Assembly (NCBI GenBank): GCA_036984305.1
Contig: BQWY01000001.1
Span: forward strand, 3,369,501 to 3,433,500
Origin: Nitrospira sp.
Lineage (GTDB): Bacteria > Nitrospirota > Nitrospiria > Nitrospirales > Nitrospiraceae
DNA length: 64,000 bases
Reading direction: 5' to 3'
How positions within the stretch are numbered: position 1 is the first letter of the stretch; each line of letters begins with the position of its first letter. The notes under the pieces were generated by a model. The model did not search any database, was not told where the DNA came from, and saw nothing but the letters and a program-made list of their open reading frames with translations. A program made the translations under genes and the position numbers. Below, in pieces: positions 17,569-26,415 of this stretch.

Positions 17569-17718
17569 TCATGCCGACAGCTGGCATTCCCTTGGGGCTG
17601 TCGCAACAGGTTCACCCACTCCCCGTAGCGCGTTGTGGTAGACATACCAAGACACACCCAGGAAATGCTCGGCACTCTGCACCGGAAACGGCTTGAACCG
17701 GCCTTCGTACACCGCCGG
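17569..17718 (-). pseudogene. REP-associated tyrosine transposase (RAYT) remnant
   Basis: A frame read downward from 17718 gives VYEGRFKPFPVQSAEHFL followed by WYVYHNALRG and a stop at 17569. That is the core of Y1/TnpA_REP transposases, where a Gly-Arg-Phe-Lys strand precedes the catalytic Tyr in a YV..N.LR motif. Both ends of the protein are missing. It abuts the 3' end of the methyltransferase gene at 17719. The remaining sequence from 17331 to 17568 holds no recognisable gene; its AT-rich patches may belong to the same decayed element. Confidence 0.6.
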
Positions 17719-18459
17719 CTAGCATTTGACGCAGTCGAGGAGAATCGCGGGAGGTTCGGCAAGCCAATCCATCCAAACCTCGCGATCGTCGGTCCCGTCC
17801 GGATGAGGACCGAGCTCCATCGCGTGCGTTCTGACATCGCGGAAACCGGCCTCTCCGAGAGCGGACTCGTACGCGTCAAGCGGCAAATAGTAGTTTTCGA
17901 TGTCGAACGAGGAATCGTCCAGGTGGATCGTCCACAGAATCGGCGTGCCGTCCACGATCGGATCGCCCACTGTCAGGCTGCACCCATATTTACGGTAGTC
18001 GCGACGGCGAAAGTTGACGAGGTCCGGATTGTTCATGACGGTCACGAACCGTCCGCCCGGTTTGAGTCGCCGCGCGATGCCTCGACACATGACCGACAGC
18101 TCCGGACGAGTTCGGGCATAGACGAGCAACCAGGCGGCCGCGGCCAAATCGAAGTCCTCCGTGGGGCCGTCGGCACAGGCGTCCTCCATGCGGTAGTCAA
18201 TCCCTAGAGGGACACTCGCCTCCTGTGCACGCGCCAGCTCGATCATCCGACAGGAGAGGTCGATCCCCGTGGTCGCTCCGGCCCCAGCTTGCCTGAGCTT
18301 CCGGGTGAAATGGCCCTCGCCGCAGGCGATGTCGATCACCTTTCGACCGGCAAGCGGTCCGATCAGTTTCATCATCGAATAGCCTTCGATCCGCGAGCGC
18401 CACTCGTGTTGCTTCGCCTTCTTATACTGCTGCGAAATCTGATCGTAGTCCGTCGTCAT
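17719..18459 (-). CDS. Class I SAM-dependent methyltransferase
   Basis: A 246-residue protein. Motif I is VIDIACGEGHFTRKL, the acidic residue after strand 2 is in TGIDLSCRMI, motif II/III EDACADGPTEDFDL and post-III RLKPGGRFVTVMNN. Start chosen at 18459 (MTTDYDQIS) because AAGGAG precedes it; the frame continues to 18492 without need. The fold matches the UbiE/toxoflavin-type small-molecule methyltransferases (FDIENYYLPLDAYESAL). Substrate unknown. Its stop codon lies at the edge of the RAYT remnant, so the C-terminus may have been altered by that element. Confidence 0.8.
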   Translation of the reverse strand: MTTDYDQISQQYKKAKQHEWRSRIEGYSMMKLIGPLAGRKVIDIACGEGHFTRKLRQAGAGATTGIDLSCRMIELARAQEASVPLGIDYRMEDACADGPTEDFDLAAAAWLLVYARTRPELSVMCRGIARRLKPGGRFVTVMNNPDLVNFRRRDYRKYGCSLTVGDPIVDGTPILWTIHLDDSSFDIENYYLPLDAYESALGEAGFRDVRTHAMELGPHPDGTDDREVWMDWLAEPPAILLDCVKC

Positions 18460-18726
18460 CGTTCTGGCTCCTTGCTGGACGTGCCGACACACGCGCTCCG
18501 TGTCAGGCCCCCGCGATACGGTGTGCGAGGCTACTGCGCTTTGTCCGGTGAGTCAACGGGCAAGATATGTCCGCTCTACGGCATCCGTCCCAGTAACTGA
18601 ACTGAAGAGGTGGATTCCGCAGACACGTGATCGCGCCTCACGGCTGCAAACCATCCCGCCCAGGTGTACCCACTAGGCAAGTCCCCAGTGCCCCCCCGCC
18701 CTGTCCTCGGGCAGAACCGGATAATC

Positions 18727-21030
18727 ATGAAACCGTTTAACCGCTACAGCATCCTCGCCTTCGGGTGGATGACCGTCCTCTCACTCTTGTGTGCTGGACC
18801 CGCCAGCGCCAATGCCCAAAACGCGGCCATCGCAGCCCCTCAGCCGGATACACCGATCAAATCTCCGTCGGAGACGCCTGTTGCACCGAACGAAGAACAG
18901 ACGCTCGCGGAGTTGCGCGAGAAGCGCCGGAAGGCACAAGCGGAGATGGCGCTCGCCGAATCGAAAAAGCCCGCTGCCTCCCCGGCCGAAGCGACCCCCG
19001 AGGAACTGCAGGAGCGCCGCGACCACTTGACGGACCTCATCCGGGCCTACGAGGAGCACGCGAACGAGTTGCTCCGGCTACGGGACGCGCGCCACCAGCG
19101 CGCGGAAGTCGAGCGAACGGCGGCCGAATGGAAGGGGTTCGAGGAACCCCCGCCTCATCCTGTCGCCATGGTGGATCAGCTATGGGACAGTGCCTACGCG
19201 CTCCAGCGCACCGTCGAGGGACTGGAATCGCAAGTCAACCTCTTGACGCTTCGCTTCGATCGCGCGCGTCAGCGGCTGACCGCGGCAGAGGGACGGCTTC
19301 GTCAATCCTCAGAAAAGTTCGAAACCGCCGACGAGTCGGAAGACGCCCCTCGTCTTCGATGGCTGCAGAATCTCGCAGAAGTGCGCCGGCATGCCGCAGC
19401 CGCCGTCCTGGCCGCGTCGGAAGTCGCCAAGCGGCGAGTCGAGGAACAGTTGATGGAGGCGCAGAGTCGGCTGTCGCTGACCCGTCGCCAACTCGACACG
19501 GCGGACACGCAGATGCGCTTCAGCGAAGGGGATCTCAAGAACGCCCTGACACGCCTCGCGGAGGAGCGACACGGCTACGAATCCGAACTGGAAGCAGTCG
19601 TGACCGAACATCGCCGGAAGGCAAAGACATTGGAGGCGGTCGAGCAACATCGCCCGCGGCAGACCTCCACATCGGGAGGTCGCCACAAAGATACAGCCCG
19701 GTCGGCTACATTCAAGGCCGCGGTGGAACTTGCGCAATTGGAAGTGGAGACGTTGGTGACTCGAAGCGACCTGCTGCGACAGATGATCGAAATGGTGGAA
19801 CGGGAGCGCCAGCTATGGGAAAGCCGCGCGGACATTCTCCTCAAGGAGGACGCCACACACGCACGGGAAGCCTGGCAACGGTTGACGCCGCTGGCGAACA
19901 GTCTTCGCGCCTCACGGGATTACATGCGCCAGCAACTGGGGGTCGTATCGACCCACATCAGTGAAGTGGATCATCGTGTGCATACCCTGGACCGGCGCGA
20001 GAAAGAGGCGGATCGGGATCGGCTCTCGCTCTACCGCCAACAGGAGCATGCGTACAACCGAGCCCTCCAACGCATCGACCTGACCGAACGGTTTTTGGAA
20101 CGCTGGCGTTCGGAATTCAAGCAGCAGTGGAAGGAGTTGCCCCTGTCGGCTCGCGCAGAGGAGTGGCTGGCACAGGTGTGGACGCTCGTCTACGCCGCAT
20201 GGTCGTTTGAGGTGTTTGTCGCTGAAGACACGATCGAGGTGGATGGGAAGACGATGACCGGCAGCCGCAGCGTCACCATCGGCAAGATCGTCAGCGCATT
20301 GCTGATCTTCGTGATCGGGTACGTCGTCAGCTTGTCGCTGAGCCGTCTCATCGGCCGTGTGGTCATGCGCCGCCTCGGCACCACGCCCGAGGTGGCACAG
20401 ATTGTCCGCCAATGGAGCCAAGCCTTGCTGGTCATGGTGGTGATCGTGATCAGCTTCGTCTTCGTCAAAATCCCGTTGACGATCTTTGCCTTCCTCGGCG
20501 GAGCCTTCGCGATCGGGGTCGGATTCGGCGCGCAGAATCTGCTCAAGAACGTGATCAGCGGCCTGCTCGTGCTCATCGAACGTCCCCTGCGTGTGGGAGA
20601 CCTGGTCGAGGTAGACAAGGTCCGAGGGCGGGTGACTTCCATCGGCCTGCGATCCTCGACCATCCGGGACGCGAACGGCATGGAGACGCTCATCCCCAAC
20701 AGCAACTTTCTGGATCGCTACCTGACGAACTGGACCTATTCCAGCAGCATCAGCCGGTTTTCGCTGCGTCTCGGCGTGTCGTACGAGGCGCCATCGCAGC
20801 AGACCAGGCAGCTGTTGCGTGACATCCTCGACCACCATCCGCATGTCGCCAAAATCCCTCCTCCACACGTGCTGCTCGACGACTTTGGCGCAACCGCGCG
20901 CATCTATAGCCTCCACTACTGGCTGGAGATACGGCTGGACGTCGACCCCGGCGAGGTTGCCAGCGACCTGCGCCTCGCCATCGAAGAGCAATTTACCGAA
21001 CGGAATCTCAAGGTTCTGCCCGCAGGATGA
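18727..21030 (+). CDS. MscS-family mechanosensitive channel with long coiled-coil domain
   Basis: A 767-residue protein. A signal peptide (MKPFNRYSI to PASANA) leads into about 430 residues of Glu/Arg/Ala-rich coiled coil, then three membrane helices (about 515-625). The MscS pore helix and beta domain follow: AFLGGAFAIGVGFGAQNLLKNVISG, then RVTSIGLRSSTIRDANG. The architecture is that of MscK/YbiO-like large MscS proteins, with a periplasmic coiled coil. The ATG at 18727 is preferred because it begins a normal signal; GTG 18664 would add 21 residues. It should release solutes on hypo-osmotic shock. Confidence 0.85.
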   Translation: MKPFNRYSILAFGWMTVLSLLCAGPASANAQNAAIAAPQPDTPIKSPSETPVAPNEEQTLAELREKRRKAQAEMALAESKKPAASPAEATPEELQERRDHLTDLIRAYEEHANELLRLRDARHQRAEVERTAAEWKGFEEPPPHPVAMVDQLWDSAYALQRTVEGLESQVNLLTLRFDRARQRLTAAEGRLRQSSEKFETADESEDAPRLRWLQNLAEVRRHAAAAVLAASEVAKRRVEEQLMEAQSRLSLTRRQLDTADTQMRFSEGDLKNALTRLAEERHGYESELEAVVTEHRRKAKTLEAVEQHRPRQTSTSGGRHKDTARSATFKAAVELAQLEVETLVTRSDLLRQMIEMVERERQLWESRADILLKEDATHAREAWQRLTPLANSLRASRDYMRQQLGVVSTHISEVDHRVHTLDRREKEADRDRLSLYRQQEHAYNRALQRIDLTERFLERWRSEFKQQWKELPLSARAEEWLAQVWTLVYAAWSFEVFVAEDTIEVDGKTMTGSRSVTIGKIVSALLIFVIGYVVSLSLSRLIGRVVMRRLGTTPEVAQIVRQWSQALLVMVVIVISFVFVKIPLTIFAFLGGAFAIGVGFGAQNLLKNVISGLLVLIERPLRVGDLVEVDKVRGRVTSIGLRSSTIRDANGMETLIPNSNFLDRYLTNWTYSSSISRFSLRLGVSYEAPSQQTRQLLRDILDHHPHVAKIPPPHVLLDDFGATARIYSLHYWLEIRLDVDPGEVASDLRLAIEEQFTERNLKVLPAG

Positions 21031-21197
21031 CCGATTCGGGTTCGCGAACCAGGTTATCTCATAGGTTTGCCTTGGAAGCTCCACGATACAGCAAGGATAA
21101 CCTGGGGCCATACAATCTCTCAGGTGGGGTACGTACGATAGTAATCTTGCACAAACGTAGTAACAGCGCGATCTAAGAGAAGAGAAAGGAGTTGGAC

Positions 21198-21377
21198 ATG
21201 CCAAAGTACGGGAGAAGCGCGAAGAAGGACGTCAAGAAAGCGGTCCAGAAGCAGAAGAAAGGCACCTTGCGCAGCGGCCGCAGCGGAAAAAAAGTGACGA
21301 GCCGCAAGCAGGCCATCGCGATCGGATTGTCGGAAGCCCGAAGCAAAGGGAAAAAGGTGCCGCGCAAATCGAAATGA
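21198..21377 (+). CDS. Small basic protein, DUF6496-like
   Basis: A 59-residue, extremely Lys/Arg-rich protein (MPKYGRSAKKDVKKAV, SGRSGKKVTSRKQAIAIGL, SEARSKGKKVPRKSK). The RKQAIAIGLSEAR core is typical of the DUF6496 family of unknown function; the charge suggests nucleic-acid binding. GAAAGGAGT precedes the ATG. It stands alone after the MscS gene. Confidence 0.75.
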   Translation: MPKYGRSAKKDVKKAVQKQKKGTLRSGRSGKKVTSRKQAIAIGLSEARSKGKKVPRKSK

Positions 21378-21500
21378 AATGGCATGAGCTGTCTACGCAT
21401 CCGGCGGCGTGAACCTTCTCCAGCTACCTCGTGTACTCGTACATCCACACCTGACTTCGTCCTGGCGCTCACCCGACGCTGCCCGAGGAAGCCGGGGCAT

Positions 21501-21965
21501 CTAGCGGGAGACAGTCGCCAAGATTCGACTGGCTTCCTCCGGCCCGAGGTCACCGTGAAAAGCGTGTACACCGTCGAAATCGCCGCGAATGGCCTTCAGC
21601 GCATAGCGTTCCGAGCTAATTTCACTTGCCGTTCGAACACCCCAGCGACGAAAGAGCGGCACGGGTGGGCATCATCCCTGAACTGCACGCTTCAACAGAA
21701 AACCGGCCAAGGCCGCCGGTAGCACGAAGAATCGGCGGTCGACCAGTGCCCCGAGTCCAAGCCCGGGCAGGACGATGGTGGCCGCGTTCGCCTCTAATGC
21801 CCGTTCCATGTCCCATTCCCGATCCAATTCCATCAGTCGTTGATCGAGCCCGTCACGTCCTTTGCTCGCAAAATAGGACAGATTGCGTTCGGTTTGACGC
21901 CGGATCCGTTCGTTGATGACGTCATCCGTATGTTGCTCAACCCGGCGCGTGGTCGCGGGAATCAT
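21501..21965 (-). pseudogene. DUF2892-like membrane protein interrupted by one TGA
   Basis: From ATG 21965 (MIPATTRRVEQHTDD) the frame runs through a helical region and two membrane helices to FLLKRAVQG, then hits TGA at 21672-21674. Reading through, the same frame continues CPPVPLFRRWGVRTASEI and RYALKAIRGDF to a TAG at 21501-21503. The join is what relatives of this family are expected to encode with Trp (TGG) at the TGA position. So a single G-to-A change probably inactivates or truncates the protein. The upstream part alone could still make 97 residues. Confidence 0.68.
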
Positions 21966-22398
21966 TCGGCGCTCCTTTTCAGTCAAGTCATGGGCACGTG
22001 TGCGGATGATAACGCGTAAGGAAAGAGACACGCCTAGGGACAATCCTTGTTTATCACGACATGTTCTTCGAGTGACCTGCGCCATCCGCGTACGTTCACG
22101 CGAAAGATGACGAAGACTGTGTGATGGCTACAGCGGTATCTGTCTCGTAAGCCCTTGGGCATCGTCCAATCGTGCCGCTCCTGTCATCGGTACGTACTGA
22201 CAACTTGACCTTCCCGGAGCAGCGAGCCAGAATGGGCCGCCTGAAGCCAGGCTATTTTCCAGGTTCCATTCGTGGTACAAGGAGAACCGATTGATTAGAT
22301 GGGGTGGACCAGTCGTGGCGAGGACGCGCGTTACGGGGACCAGTAAAGACTCCCAATCCCTTTTGGTTGACTCACACACATACGCGAGGAGGACAGAC
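21966..22398. other. Intergenic region, nothing recognised
   Basis: Between the divergent DUF2892-like and periplasmic genes. No convincing frame, tRNA or terminator is seen. An 18-bp element AGGCTATTTTCCAGGTTC at 22249-22266 recurs with one change at 27165-27182. Confidence 0.45.
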
Positions 22399-22911
22399 AT
22401 GCAGAGCGGACAGACGACACGGAGTTTTATGATCACAACGATTCTCGGCGGAGCCCTGCTGCTGGGGGCCGCCGGCATGGGCCTGGCTGATGAGGGGACC
22501 TCCCCGCACAAACATTTTAAAGGCGAAGTCATCGACAAGGCGGGTGGGCTGGCAATCAAGACCAAAGAAGGCACCACCTATCAATTGAGCGAAAGAGAAG
22601 CACGCCGCCAGGATCGGCAGTTCAAGGCCGGCGATAAGGTCGAGGTGACGGTCAACGAAAACAATGCCATTGTCGACGTTCACTTGGAAGGCGAGAAGAG
22701 CAAACACAAGTTCGTCACCGGCAAGCTGATGCACGTCGGCAAGATGAAGAAGGAAATCAAGCTGCAAACGGCGGAGGGGGAAAAGTCCTTCCCGCTCTTG
22801 TTGCAGGAAACAAAGACCGGCGGCCTGGCGGAAGGCACGGAAGTCACGGTGGAAGTGAACGAAGCGGGAACGGTCATCGATCTACACAAAGGCAAGCATG
22901 AGGGGCACTGA
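22399..22911 (+). CDS. Periplasmic protein with two OB-like repeats, unknown
   Basis: A 170-residue exported protein. The signal is TTILGGALLLGAAGMGLAD. The mature part has two similar units, each opening with a hydrophobic strand and ending in a V-N-E motif: FKAGDKVEVTVNENNAIVD and LAEGTEVTVEVNEAGTVID. GAGGAGGA precedes the ATG at 22399. The small beta-barrel-like pattern resembles stress or metal-binding periplasmic proteins. The 97-residue protein at 26823 shows a related strand pattern. Function unknown. Confidence 0.65.
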   Translation: MQSGQTTRSFMITTILGGALLLGAAGMGLADEGTSPHKHFKGEVIDKAGGLAIKTKEGTTYQLSEREARRQDRQFKAGDKVEVTVNENNAIVDVHLEGEKSKHKFVTGKLMHVGKMKKEIKLQTAEGEKSFPLLLQETKTGGLAEGTEVTVEVNEAGTVIDLHKGKHEGH

Positions 22912-22949
22912 CCTTCGCTAACCTGTTCGTCGATCCGAAGCCTGAGAAA

Positions 22950-22993
22950 CGATTGCCTCGTCACGGGTCTTCCCTACCGTGACGAGGCAATCG
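22950..22993. terminator. Long perfect hairpin
   Basis: Arms CGATTGCCTCGTCACGG (22950-22966) and its exact complement (22977-22993) form a 17-bp stem around a 10-nt loop, 38 nt after the stop of the periplasmic gene. There is no good T-tract on the plus strand; on the minus strand the stem is followed by TTTCTC. It most likely works as a terminator or mRNA-end structure. Confidence 0.55.
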
Positions 22994-23127
22994 TGTATTG
23001 GCGGCCGGTTGATCTCCCGCCCGCACCAACGGTCGGCGCAAATCCCGCGGATGCCGGACACGCGTCGCCTGCTCGAACGCATAGGCATAGCCGATGAGTT
23101 TGCCGTCCTGATACGGACCTGCAAATT
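22980..23127 (-). pseudogene. Amidase C-terminal fragment
   Basis: Read on the minus strand this gives FAGPYQDGKLIGYAYAFEQ then ATRVRHP, matching the C-terminus of the intact amidase at 24461-25981 (FAGPYQDGKLIAYAYAFEQ). The DNA of 23058-23125 matches 24516-24583 in 65 of 68 positions. No amidase body is present upstream; the LLM oxidoreductase lies there instead. The rest of 22912-23249 has no recognisable gene. Confidence 0.7.
23058..23125. repeat. 68-bp direct repeat, copy 1
   Basis: Direct repeat of the amidase 3' coding end. Copy 2 is at 24516-24583 with three differences. The copies bracket the LLM oxidoreductase gene. Confidence 0.8.
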
Positions 23128-23249
23128 AGAGACCCGTCACTACCCTGGCGAGTAGACTCGTGCAACGTACGATTCTTCCCGACAACCGGCTCGATCACAT
23201 AGGCAGATAGGCCTCTCAAGAACAACGCGTTCGACGACTTGGCGTTCGC

Positions 23250-24308
23250 CTAGAGAGAGCGCAAGGCTGGCATCACGTGTTGGGCGAAGAGTTGTTGGGT
23301 CTTAATGGCTTTCCAGTGCTCGATCCCGCCGAAGTTCGTGATGATGATCATTTCGGCAAGCCCTCCAATCTGTTGGGCCAACCGCTTAATTTGCGCAGTG
23401 ACCTGCTCCGGTGTGCCGAGCAAGCACAACTCTTCTTTCACACACTGGTCGTACGTAAGCAGGCGAATCTGCTCCATGGCGCCGCTGGCGTAAAAACCGT
23501 AGCCTGTGGCATTCAATTCATCCTTTCGGCCGGCCAATGAATCAATGGCCGATGCATTGTAGTCCAGGAAATTATGGACGTACTGATCCACCTCTTTCTT
23601 AATTTGAAGCGGATCTTCATCCAAATAGACGAGCCGAATGAAGCTGATGTCGGGCGTGTGGCCCCCTTCTTGACACGTCTTCTTATACGCGTCGATCCCC
23701 GGTGCCCACTTGGAGTACGGCACTGGTCCGCCTGCAGCAACACCGAGACCTCGTTTTCCAGCAGCCACGAAACTGGACTCACTCGTGCCAACCATGTAGA
23801 GCTTCGGATACGGCTTCTGAATCGGTTTAGGCACAACCGTCACGTCCTCGACGTTATAGTATTGACCTGTGTAGGAGAATTTCTCCTGCGTCCAAGCCAG
23901 GGTGAGGAGATCCAATGCCTCCTCGTATCGAGGGCGACTTTCTTCAAACGGGATACCAGCCGAGGGGAACAGCCAGGCGTGTCCGCGGCCAAGCCCACAT
24001 TCGAGGCGTCCCTGCGTGAGGAGGTCCGCCTCTGCAATTGCGCCTGCCAGCACCAACGGGTTGTGCAACGGAAGCGTGTGGCACAATGTGCGGAAGCGAA
24101 TCCGTTTGGTTAGTTGCGCGGCTGCCGCAAACATGGCGAGCGGATTCGCCGAAATCCCGAACTTGGGATAAAAGTGGTGCTCTATTAAGGAATACGAATC
24201 GAATCCCGCTTCATCTGCGTGAACGATTTGCCGCATGATCTCCCACGTCAAGTCATAGTGAGTCTTATCCGGTGGACATTGTGTTTCTGCATAGACACCA
24301 AAACGCAT
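23250..24308 (-). CDS. LLM-class flavin-dependent oxidoreductase
   Basis: A 352-residue luciferase-like monooxygenase family protein. It opens MRFGVYAETQCPP, has LIEHHFYPKFGISANPLAM as the conserved barrel strand-loop, and GLGRGHAWLFP. GTPEQVTAQIKRLAQ near the C-terminus is the usual LLM ending. These TIM-barrel enzymes use FMN or F420 with O2 or a redox partner. CAGGAGGT sits directly before the ATG. It is bracketed by the amidase-derived repeat and co-directional with the amidase, so it may have arrived with that duplication. Confidence 0.85.
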   Translation of the reverse strand: MRFGVYAETQCPPDKTHYDLTWEIMRQIVHADEAGFDSYSLIEHHFYPKFGISANPLAMFAAAAQLTKRIRFRTLCHTLPLHNPLVLAGAIAEADLLTQGRLECGLGRGHAWLFPSAGIPFEESRPRYEEALDLLTLAWTQEKFSYTGQYYNVEDVTVVPKPIQKPYPKLYMVGTSESSFVAAGKRGLGVAAGGPVPYSKWAPGIDAYKKTCQEGGHTPDISFIRLVYLDEDPLQIKKEVDQYVHNFLDYNASAIDSLAGRKDELNATGYGFYASGAMEQIRLLTYDQCVKEELCLLGTPEQVTAQIKRLAQQIGGLAEMIIITNFGGIEHWKAIKTQQLFAQHVMPALRSL

Positions 24309-24460
24309 CTTGGACCTCCTGATTCCTTACTCCTCAACAGACTGTGGAGCTCGATCCATCGAACCTGAACAATTCCATTGGCGCGCCAAGACTGCCCTTT
24401 TCGATTCGTCCGAATTGAAATGAACGGCAGAACATCTTCCCATCTCGAACGACTCTCACT

Positions 24461-25981
24461 CTAGTGAACGAAGGTCTCCGCATTGAGGCTCGGGACATAC
24501 GCCGGCGGACGACGCACACGCGTCGCCTGCTCGAACGCATAGGCATAGGCGATGAGCTTGCCGTCCTGATACGGACCCGCAAAAAACGACAACCCGACCG
24601 GAAGGCCGTGCACATATCCCGCCGGCACCGAAATGTGCGGGTAACCCGCGACGGCAGGAGGCGTGGAACACCCTCCGCCCTTGAGGTTGTCGCCGACGAT
24701 CGGATCGATCACAAAGGGGGGCGTGCCCTCGGTCGGCGCGATGATCGCGTCCAGTCGATGGGTGGCGAGCGCCTTGTCGATGCCATCCGTACGGCCCAGC
24801 CGGCGAAGCTCCGCTTTCACCTTGAGATATGCCTCGCTGGTGAGGTCTCCTTTGGTCTGCGCCGCCTCAAAGAACTCTTGTTTGAAATAGGGCATGACCT
24901 GCGCGGCATGGTCGGCGTTGAACTGAATCAGTTCTTCCAGGGTCCGCACCTTGGCTCGCGGATGGTCGGCCAGATACGCGTTCAGGCTGGCTTTCACCCC
25001 GTAGCGAAAGAGTTCGAGTTCCAAGTCGCCAAAAAACGGCAACTCGCTGGCCCGAACCGGATCGACGATCTCCGCACCGAGGGCTTTGAGCTGCGCGATG
25101 GCCTCCCGTATCACCGCGTCGGTGCCCTCGTGCGGCCAAAAACATTCACGAGCCACGCCCAACCGGGCTCCTTTCAGCGCCGACGGGTCCAGGAAGTCAC
25201 GATAGTCCCGAGCGGTTTTTCCAACACTCTCCCGCGTGATGGGATCGCGCGCATCGACGCCGGTCAATACGGTCAGGACCGTCGCGAGATCGGCCACGCA
25301 GCGGGTCATGGGACCGGCGGTGTCCTGGGGAGCGGCGACGCCGATCACACCCGCGCGACTCACCAACCCGACCGTTGGTTTCAACCCGACAATGCTGTTA
25401 CTCGATGCCGGTCGAACAATCGACCCGTCCACTTCGGCGCCGATCGCCGCGACACAGAGATTGGCCGCTACGGCCACGGCGGACCCTGAACTGGACCCAA
25501 GCGGGCTACGATCCAACACGTAGGGGTTGAGGACTTGTCCGCCTCGGCTGCTCCATCCGCTGCTGGCACGGGTTGACCGCATGTAGCCCCACTCGCTCAT
25601 GTTGGTCTTCCCGAGGATCACCGCCCCCGCCTTCCTCAGTTGCTCCACCACAAAAGCATCTCGCGGCGCGATGTTCCCTTCGAGCGCCAAGGAACCCGCC
25701 GTCGTCATCATCTTGTCGCCCGTGTCAATACTGTCCTTCACCAGGATGGGAACGCCGTGAAGCGGACCTCGGGCTCCCCGTTCCCGCCGCTCCCGGTCGA
25801 GTTCTTCCGCAATCGTCATGGCATCGGGATTCACCTCGATCACCGAGGACAGCGTAGGACCCGCCGAATCGATGGCGGCGATCCGCTTCAAGTAGGCATC
25901 GGTCAGCCCCGCCGCAGTCTGCTCGCCTCGCTCGAATGCGGCCTGCAGCTCTGCAATGGTGTATTCGGGCAACCCACGCAT
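24461..25981 (-). CDS. Amidase-signature hydrolase
   Basis: A 506-residue amidase-signature enzyme. Catalytic Lys82 is in GVPILVKDSIDT, the cis-Ser lies in PLGSSSGSAVAVAAN, and the nucleophile is Ser187 in GAEVDGSIVRP. The C-terminal GLPVGLSFFAGPYQDGK is typical of the GatA-like/aryl amidase group. GatB/GatC are absent nearby, so it is probably a free amidase rather than tRNA amidotransferase. Start at 25981 follows GGGGAG closely; an extension to 26041 has no support. Its 3' end is duplicated at 22980-23127. Confidence 0.85.
   Translation of the reverse strand: MRGLPEYTIAELQAAFERGEQTAAGLTDAYLKRIAAIDSAGPTLSSVIEVNPDAMTIAEELDRERRERGARGPLHGVPILVKDSIDTGDKMMTTAGSLALEGNIAPRDAFVVEQLRKAGAVILGKTNMSEWGYMRSTRASSGWSSRGGQVLNPYVLDRSPLGSSSGSAVAVAANLCVAAIGAEVDGSIVRPASSNSIVGLKPTVGLVSRAGVIGVAAPQDTAGPMTRCVADLATVLTVLTGVDARDPITRESVGKTARDYRDFLDPSALKGARLGVARECFWPHEGTDAVIREAIAQLKALGAEIVDPVRASELPFFGDLELELFRYGVKASLNAYLADHPRAKVRTLEELIQFNADHAAQVMPYFKQEFFEAAQTKGDLTSEAYLKVKAELRRLGRTDGIDKALATHRLDAIIAPTEGTPPFVIDPIVGDNLKGGGCSTPPAVAGYPHISVPAGYVHGLPVGLSFFAGPYQDGKLIAYAYAFEQATRVRRPPAYVPSLNAETFVH
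24516..24583. repeat. 68-bp direct repeat, copy 2
   Basis: Copy inside the intact amidase gene; matches 23058-23125 at 65 of 68 positions. Confidence 0.8.
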
Positions 25982-26220
25982 GATCTCCCCCTTGGCCGTC
26001 ACCTGGTGGCGTTCGGTCCCGCCACTGCACCAGGTTCGCACGGATCCAACCCCGCGCCCATTCTACTCATGTGTCACCGAACTGCAAGGGTCATGTGCGA
26101 GCCGTTCGCGATCGAACGCCCACGCAAGGATGGAGATTGCAGGCGAGGCGTTGGGAATGGACAACGCGGCAAGGTTGTGGAATTTCGGAGCCACGGCACC
26201 GGAGGCGATCGCGCAACCTC

Positions 26221-26415
26221 CTACGCGGTGGGGGCGGTGCCGCCGCTATTCCGGCATTCCAAGTGCCCACACGGACAGTGCGCTCCAGGCGGCGAAGTCC
26301 GAGCCTGTTCACAGGCGTCGCTACAGTAGGAACTCTGTCCGCTCGCCTGGCAAGCGCAGGCCTGATGGCCGCAGTTTTTCGGATAATTGATCGTCGGGCG
26401 GTTCTGTATCGTCAT
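26221..26415 (-). CDS. smtA-like: Bacterial metallothionein
   Basis: A 64-residue cysteine-rich protein with eight Cys. The order is NCGHQACACQ, then SSYCSDACEQA, then HCPCGHLEC. The CGHxxCxC...YCSxxCE...CxCGHxxC pattern is that of prokaryotic SmtA/BmtA-type metallothioneins, which bind Zn, Cd or Cu through Cys and His. GGGAGAAG precedes the ATG at 26415. No SmtB-type repressor adjoins. The length and motif make this a confident call. Confidence 0.85.
   Translation of the reverse strand: MTIQNRPTINYPKNCGHQACACQASGQSSYCSDACEQARTSPPGAHCPCGHLECRNSGGTAPTA

Noticed and set aside
16704-18459. Thoeris-type defence pair (TIR plus SIR2 or Macro) or CRISPR array
   Set aside because: No SIR2/Macro, Cas or repeat-spacer array is seen; the neighbour is a plain methyltransferase and a transposase remnant.
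19912-21204. Long minus-strand frame of 430 codons opposite the MscS gene
   Set aside because: Shadow of the coding strand: the plus-strand gene has a clear MscS domain, and the minus-strand product is His/Gln/Asp-rich with no domain.
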